A stretch of DNA of 64,000 bases from Echinometra lucunter. Taxonomy: Eukaryota > Echinodermata > Echinoidea > Camarodonta > Echinometridae. Positions within the stretch are counted from its first letter, which is position 1. Each line of letters opens with the position of its first letter. Shown here in pieces: positions 12,401 to 21,400 of the stretch. The stretch spans positions 30,841,613-30,905,612 of the forward strand of contig CM057156.1 in the NCBI GenBank assembly GCA_029962745.1. The letters run 5' to 3'. The notes below the pieces were generated by a model, which had not been told where the DNA came from, ran no database searches, and was given only the letters and a program-made list of their open reading frames with translations. A program made the position numbers and the translations under genes.

Positions 12401-15400
12401 ATACGAAACTGCATTAGCACCAAAATTCCCCAGTCTCTTGCAGGACTCATCGCCGAGTCATCGAGTCATGGGCCCCATGTCCGAGTCATGAACCTTCGAG
12501 TCTGAGTCCGAGACCGAGTCCGGTACAAACGGATTCGAGTCACACATCACTGGTTATACATGTACATGTATGCTGCTGAGACAGAGACAAAGATAATATT
12601 TACGCAACACACTTTACAATTTCAATATTAATAAAATTGACTGCTTCCTGGATAAATAAACAGTATTCACTTGAAATTACCGGCCCAGGAAAATTAGTGC
12701 AGGACAATCCCCTTAGAATAATTATCCCAGTGAACATCATAGACATGACTAAGACAACCACCCTGATAAGACTGTCATTGCCAAGGGCAACTACCTCCAA
12801 ATGATCATCAAAATGGGCAAGCTACCTCTGGAAATCATCCATGTACACCTATATGTTGGACAATTATCCCCAGGCTAATCAGCCATTCACGACTTCTAAA
12901 TCAAGAGCACTGTTCCAGGAAAGTATAAGGGTATGAAAACATATGCTTCTGCAACAATTACTCTGTAGTCATACAGTATATTTCACACTAACTGAACTGC
13001 TAACTGAATTGCTAATCTTCATCCTAACCCTAAACCTTTCACAACAAGAAGCCCAGAGCAATGGCTGCAACAGCAAGAGCCCGAACACCTTTGACAACAT
13101 GAGGCCCAGGGCAATGGTTGCAACAGCAAGAGCCTGAATACAATTCTAAGATTACACTTACGTCTTGGTATACATGGCAGTATAGTGAGAATGGTCACAA
13201 TGGTACAGGCTACAGCACTAAAACAGACATAGAGCGTGTTCCTGAGACATGCAAAGAATGGCTTGCCATACAACTCAATGGTAAACACGGTGATAAGGAT
13301 GGATATGGCATAGAAGATCACGATGAAAAATATCAGACCTGTGGCATGAAAAGATTTGAAAACAGAGACTTAATAATATCAAATCTTTTCATACAGTCAT
13401 ACAAAATAGTACAAATAATATTTGTCCAGTCCAGGTTGGAAACAATGACTATATACAAGTACTAGCCAGAATTACTCCTGCATATAAGAGTGAGTGAGTG
13501 AGTGAATGAGTGAGTGAGTGAGTGAGTGACTGACTGACTGACTGAATGAGAGAATGACTGAATAAAAGAAATGAATAACTGCATAAAAAAGGTAATATCT
13601 ACATGTTGTCTTGAAATTACTCATCAACCTCTTCAGTCTTGGAAGTATTCCCTACTTAAACCTTGGAACTGATTACATCCTGTGTGCCTCACAAAAAACA
13701 GGCCTAGGCATGCTTGAAACCCAAGAGGCTTAATTACTATCAGTACTATACCCCTAAAGTGCCCCTTTTTATTTTTTATTTCTTTAATTAAACGGCATCT
13801 GAATATTGTGATATTTTTGTTTCACTTGTAAGAAAATGTAAGAATATTTAAAAAGGTACTGTAGAATTTTGATTACCCTAACCCCATGACCCCCCCCCCC
13901 CCCCTTATAAAAGTCATGGATCAGCCCCTGAATGTGGTTTCAAGTTTGTGAACAATAGCTTACCAATATACCAACACAATGAGCCTCCTTCATACTTCCT
14001 TGACCTGGAAGACAAACAATGTGAGATATTCATGAATCAAAGGAAGTGTTCTTGGGATCAGGGGCAGTGCTAAGGGGGGGGGGGGGGGGTGAGGGAGGAG
14101 GGACACCCCATATGATTTTTCAAAAGATAAACAACAAAAAGAAAACGAAGAAAAAGAAGAAAAAAGAAAGAAGAGTACTGGGGAAGAGAGGGCAGGGTCA
14201 TGCAACTATATAACAGCCCTATTTGTCCATTAAAAACATAAACATGCCTGAGGGTCATCTTGTCTCCCTAACAAAATACCCTGGCACCGCCCTGCTTGGG
14301 TTACTTCCCGTAATATACTACTGTTATGAGAAAACTTCCTATCTAAAATCCCATTCAAACTATTGCGTAAAACATCGCATAAACAGGAAAAAATGTGGTT
14401 GCAGTGCATGTATACCTGAAACATTTTTTTACAACACAGAAATTGGAGCCTTTGTTGATGGCAGTAATTTTGCCTTTGTTCTACTTCCACTTGCCATTCA
14501 TTTGCAAGTAAAGTGGTTCTCAGTTTTTCATGATTTTACTATGTACATGTACATATCCACATAAAAGGCTTGATCTTTCTCTACATGACGGCCAACATAA
14601 ATGGCAGTTGTCATGAATGCTGCTCACTCAAAAACTGTGCTGGCTTCAGCCAAAGTACATGTAGCAAATTTTGCATTTTTAAAATCTTTACTTGCCAAGA
14701 ATGCTGTTTGGCAGTCGATCATTTGACACATGTGCCAATTGGCACAAAAACATACAAACAAATTCGCAACAAAACATACAAACATACATGTAGCAACATG
14801 ACAATCCTTTATACACCCTGTATAGATTTACTATGCACTTGAAATAGTGAAAATACTCTTAAAGTACACATTCAAAGAAAATCACAAATATGGCACATGA
14901 TGTATCACTAGAAACTGGAAAGCTAACAGATAGCAATCGTATCAGTTTTACGTCAACTACGAATCAGGTAATTTAAAAATGATACCAATAAAACCACCTC
15001 CCAGCATCTGTGATATAGGAGCAATTCGCCAAAAAAATAACAATGTTTTACTGACGTCACGAACGGGTTCAACCCTGTCCAAGCAGACGACTTCCCATAC
15101 AGAATGAACATAATTGCAGTGCAATTATTTCTCAAATGATAAAGAATTTTTAGTGTATTTTAACATGTTCATTTTTACACCATTCTAAAAGGGAAAATAA
15201 CTGAAATCTCATTTTTGTAAATATACAGGATAAGAGTTAATGAACAATCAAAGAAACCACACTTTCAACTTGAAAAGCCCGCCGAATGATTGCATGGACG
15301 GTAGTCGCTCCCTCTTGAAATGCCGAACATAGCGCAGTGTGTGCAGCTGAAAATGCAATTGCGTCTATTTTGTTGATTCCTTTATCACTGTAGCGCCTCA

Positions 15401-18400
15401 TTTTCCATCTAAATGATACCATGCACGGGGTTTAGGGAAAAGAATAGATTAAACATTTAGACTGACGCTAATGAAGTGAAAGAAATAACTGAATAGAGGA
15501 CGACAAAAGAGGCACATAAAAAGATGTGTGAGATGTTATGGGACATCGTCTGCTTGTGTAATTAACATCCCGCCCGTGACGTCACACATCTCGGCGGTGT
15601 TTGGAGAGCTCTTCAGGTGCTATGTCGGGGCTGTATTTTAGCGCCAGCTAATTGATAATAATTAATACTTTGAATATTTCTAAGTGATGTATTTTGACAA
15701 ACTTGTTCAATCTAAGCTTCACCTATGAAATTATGAAAATTGAGTCAGTTTTTAAATCAATGAATGTCTACTTTAAACCCTTTGGCAGATCTCGCCTATG
15801 AGATATACAGTGTGGCACAGGGAAATCCTTTGCATGGCTTATTAAGCAATTATTATTAAAAGGCAAGTTCTAGGGTGTATGCTTCTGCCAAGAGTTCCTG
15901 TAAAAATAAAACGATAAAACTCACAAACTCCCATTCCAAGTCAATGAGAAGCCATAACTGCACGAGAATGAAGAGACAGGCCCCTGAGAAACACCACCAC
16001 AATTCCTTAACTAGTAAGGAATTACCAAAATCAGTATAAACAGCATAAAATAGTGTACACTTACCAACTCCGATTCCAAGAGTCTGCAAAGTCAATAAGA
16101 AGCCATAGTTGCATGAGGATGAAGAGACAGGCCCCTGAGAACCCAACTACAAGTCCTGTTGTCACAACTTGATGAGGGGTTGGCACAAAGAATGCACCCA
16201 CCCATAGCAAAATCAAGAAGATTAACTTGAAGAACCAGAAGCTGTATATTGCATGAAATTTAAAAAGAAGAATAATAAGAATATACTGCACAAATAAATA
16301 TATTAAAAGCCTAAATTTCAAAATGTAAAATCAAAAGCTGATGAGTGCAGTTAGAGAAGCATCATTATGATTGTTTTTCAGTGCGATTCTCTGATGATGA
16401 TTGCAATACTGTAGAAAAAACTTACCTACTAAGACTACACAAATTAGAAAAAAAAAAATTATAAAAGGATATTTATCCCCATGACTCTGCTTCAGTACAT
16501 TCAACCAAGAAGAAATGCATTAATTTTCCATCTCATATTCATGATCTTTACCCATTATGTATTTGTCCTCGGATGGAAGTACTTCTGTCAACACATATGG
16601 TCAAAACAGCCAAGATGAGAAAGAAGGCAGCGAGGGCGTAATTAATGCGATATACCGCTACATATCCCATCAAGCTGGTGCAATTTGTCCCAGCACCAAC
16701 ATTCTGACAGAAGTCTACCAGCCAGGGAGCCTGTATGAAAGGAAAAAGGAAGGATGTGATTAGTGATCAATACTGCATAAAAGAATGAATTTCATTTCCA
16801 AGGGGGTGAACTATGTATACAATAACCTTTCCGCAAACAATTGCACCCAAAGAGACGCTATGGCATTGATATACATGTATGCACTTTAAAAGCTTCTTAT
16901 CATTATCATTTTTGTGAGTACTTATAACTTTTATCATTAGTATCATGATCAGTATTATCATTACTTTTATCATCATTGTTATTATTAAAATGATAATTAT
17001 CATCATCATTATTATTTTGTTATTATTATCATTCTTCTCATTATTATTATTTTTATGCTTATTATTATAATATAATCATTGTCATTATAATCATTATTAT
17101 TATCATTCTTGTTATTAATATATTGAAATATGTCAGTTGTAACATCTACAGTAAGTATTGTAATTGAAAAACTAAAAGCTGGTGGTGCGATTTGCGAACC
17201 TAGATTTGTAATTAAGAGGATACCATAATTGACAGAAAGAAGACTCTCATTTTTTTTTCCTTTAAAATGAATACTAAATTCAGATATTTCATGTCCAAAA
17301 TTTTGATGTGAATTCATTCAAAAATACATTAGGATTTCAATAAATGTTACACTTGAAACAAGGCAAACGCCAAGCGTTGTCTCGCCTGCATATTGCAGTC
17401 ATGAAGAGACTGCATGTCAAAACTATGCTATATGACTTCTGAGGCTGTCAGCAGTTTAGGGGGTGAATTGTGGTTCTGACAGTTTACATATGCAATAATG
17501 GTATAGGCCTACTTTATCCCTAGGAAATCAGATAACACTAAGAATGCTGTTAATACTATGAAGCTATAATTATTTCCATGCAAGTAAGGAAATGAATGTT
17601 AGTGAAAAAGAATGTAACTGATAATAATGTGAGTAAAATTGTAAAATTAAATTAATTATTAAGGTGTTATGGCAAACTTATTGTTTGAAAAATGGTATGA
17701 ATTTGGTGATTCCCGTCAAAGCTATAGAAAGTTATTAGGTGTACAACATAGCACAGTGCCAGTTATGAAAAGTTCATTGACCTTTGACCTTTGACCTTAA
17801 TCAAATTCAACTCACATTCGAACTTGACCTGCACCTTCAAGAGATGGACCTCTCATATGAATTTGGCAATCCTACCTCGAAGGTATAGAAAGTTATTGTG
17901 TGTACAACATAGCACAGTGCCAGTCATGGAAAGTTCATTGACTTTTGACCTCTGACCTTATTCAAATTCAACTCATACTCAAACTTGACCTGTGCCTTCA
18001 AGAGATGTACCTCTGGTATAAATTTGGTGATCCCACCTCGAAGCTATAGAAAGTTATTGTGTGTACAACACAGCACAGTGCCAGTCATGGAAAGTTCATT
18101 GACCTTTGACCTTTGACCTTAATCAAATTCAACTCACATTCGAACTTGACCTGCACCTTCAAGAGATGGACCTCTTGTATGAATTTGGCAATCCTACCTC
18201 GAAGGTATAAAAAGTTATTGTGTGTACAATATAGCACAGTGCCAGTCATGGAAAGTTCATTGACCTTTGACCTTTGACCTTATTCAAATTCGACTCATAT
18301 TCGAACTTGACCTGCGCCTTCAAGAGATGGACCTCTGGTATGAATTTGGTGATTCCACGTCAAAGCTATAGAAAGTTATTAGGTGTACAACATAGCACAG

Positions 18401-21400
18401 TGCCAGTTATGAAAAGTTCATTGACCTTTGACCTTTGACCTTAATCAAATTCAACTCACATTCGAACTTGACCTGCACCTTCAAGAGATGGACCTCTCAT
18501 ATGAATTTGGCAATCCTACCTCGAAAGTATAGAAAGTTATTGTGTGTACAACATAGCACAGTGCCAGTCATGGAAAGTTCATTGACCTTTGACCTCTGAC
18601 CTTATTCAAATTCAACTCATACTCAAACTTGACCTGTGCCTTCAAGAGATGTACCTCTGGTATAAATTTGGTGATCCCACCTCGAAGCTATAGAAAGTTA
18701 TTGTGTGTACAACACAGCACAGTGCCAGTCATGGAAAGTTCATTGACCTTTGACCTTTGACCTTTGACCTTAATCAAATTCAACTCACATTCGAACTTGA
18801 CCTGCACCTTCAAGAGATGGACCTCTTGTATGAATTTGGCAATCCTACCTCGAAGGTATAAAAAGTTATTGTGTGTACAATATAGCACAGTGCCAGTCAT
18901 GGAAAGTTCATTGACCTTTGACCTTTGACCTTATTCAAATTCGACTCATATTCGAACTTGACCTGCGCCTTCAAGAGATGGACCTCTGGTATGAATTTGG
19001 TGATCCCACCTTAAAGCTATAGAAAGTTATTGGGTGTACAACACAATTGTTGACGACGCCGACGACGACGCCGATGACGACGCCGACGACGACGCCGACA
19101 CCGGAAATAGTGATACCTATGTCTCGCTCCGCTACGCAGGCGAGACAAAAATGAAAAATATAGAGGAAATATACATGATGAATTGTCATCATTATTATGG
19201 GTCTGTAAATAAAGACTGCTCTGTCTTTGCTGCTCTTTGGTAGATGGATGTGAGGACAATATATTAAAGGCATTCGCTAACTTTGTGAGCAGCCAATTTA
19301 AAAAATTCTCAAACTAAAATGAAACATGTGTATAACTAATAAGTACTTGTATTTGTACTAAAAAAACACTGAAACCAATCATAATTTGGAATGAAAAACT
19401 GTTAGTAAGACGCAAACCTGATTTTATTATTTTTGGTCTCAGAGACAATAAATAAGAGGACCATTTTGCTTGAGTTAAAAAATACCATTATCTGCCTCCC
19501 TCCGCGTGATATGCCAATACACACAGTACGGTCCGGTGAGCCGTGTGCTCATGCACACTCTGTACGTCTTGTCTGTGCAACCGACCCAATACATTTTTCA
19601 AACATTGGTTTACATTTCTAATATTTAAAAATACTTCCTGTGGATATTATACTTTGAAACTTTCAGACTGGTATTTTTACACTATAACCATTATGTTTAT
19701 ACCATTTTCAAGTAGCAAAGTGATTAAAAAAAAATCATAACAATGTTAACCAATGCCTTGAATCTCGTTTGCTTGTTGGAAGGATAAAATGTAAAAAATA
19801 TAGGATTTTATTTTTGTGGTAATATTATACCAATATCAGTGATAACTGCTCGATGAAATCAGAGCATGGAAATGAAGAAATAGTTGTTCAAACAAATCAA
19901 CATTGTTTATTTTTGGCCCATGGTCTAAATTTAAGCTGGCTTGTAATGGCATGCTAAAAAGATACGACAGGTTCAGAGTAGCAACAAGTTGTTTCTCAGA
20001 AAAGTTGTCACTGGCCTTGGCAAAGAAGGCTTTGTGAAACACATAGTAGACAAATTGGGCGATAGCGCCAAGATGTCGTTGATCTTGTAGTTATGACAGA
20101 TTTGTGAAATGCCACCCCACCCCGGGTAGAAATGACTATTCCTTTGGGTTTATTCATGGATACAGCATAGACAGTATATAAATGGCTTATGATTGTAAAG
20201 TATTTTAGTGGAGTGAACAGTGCATCATCCTCGTTTTCCATACTAACAACGTTTTTCAAGTATGTACATGTAAATGTGTATGTATCAAGACAAATCACAA
20301 ACCAAATTTCTAAATGGAATGCCTGCACATCTTCCACAAATCCTCACAAAGGATTCCAGGAAGCTACTGGGTCCGAACACTATTTATTCGCACAGATCCC
20401 GGAGACATATCGAGACAATGCGAGGTTTCCTTTCAGTTAAAAAAGAGAGTCTGTGACTGCAATCTCATGACATTCTATTTAATATTTCTATAGACATAAT
20501 TAGGGAGGTAACAACACACTCACATACACACGTGGGCGTCTTTGAATGAAGACTATCGCTTCCAGATCAATAGACTTTGTTTTTTACAGTATGACACATT
20601 AGTTCTACAGTATGACACATCAAAAAAGTATTCATATTCTCATGCCAATTATGGATGTCCATGCCTGGTTCAGACACCTTGCTCATATCATGCCCTGATA
20701 AACTGAACAGGGTGTCTGCAACATATCTGCACCATTAACCCATAGAGGAACAGTGTCACCTTTAGGAGACGCTTTTACAGTATCTGTTGGTCCAGAATGC
20801 TGGACATGACACATTATACATGAGTTGAAAGAGAAAAATTCACTGAAAATTTTGAGTCCATTTTCAGTGCAGCATGATGTTGCGTTTTTTAATTAGAGCA
20901 ATTTAAATGTAACTAATCATTAAAGTCTTTAAATTGGCAACACAGTCAGTGAATATTATATAATCCCTATTTCCATGTTCAAATTGGCAGTTTCTGCTTA
21001 AATTTTACAATCTTAATTCATTTTGGTTCATGTTATATCGATATTTTTTTTTTTCAAACTATGTAAGAGTGGAAAAAAAAAAGTTGTTGCCAATTTAAGG
21101 AATGAAGATGATTAATTTAGACCTCTAAAGAGCTCTGTACTTCTATGGGTTAACAAAGCTGAAAATTTCACAGGTGAATAACTTTTACTGTAGATGTGCA
21201 AATAACCTTTCCCATGAATTTGTTAAAAGATCTCTATCCTCACTCTTTTGTGTGTATACATGTATGTTTATTCACATATACATTTATCTATTTTTCTTAA
21301 ATCTGTTTATACAATCATCATCATCAACACCATCATTGTCATTATCATTATCATCATTATTATTCTTACTATCATGATGATGATGAATTTGAAAATTATT

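Noticed and set aside
15935..16030. Mutually exclusive alternative exon 4 of SERINC
   Set aside because: No acceptor gives the right phase from exon 3 and the frame breaks before the donor.
17690..19020. Possible CRISPR-like array
   Set aside because: Units are contiguous ~161-bp satellite repeats without unique spacers, in a eukaryotic intron.
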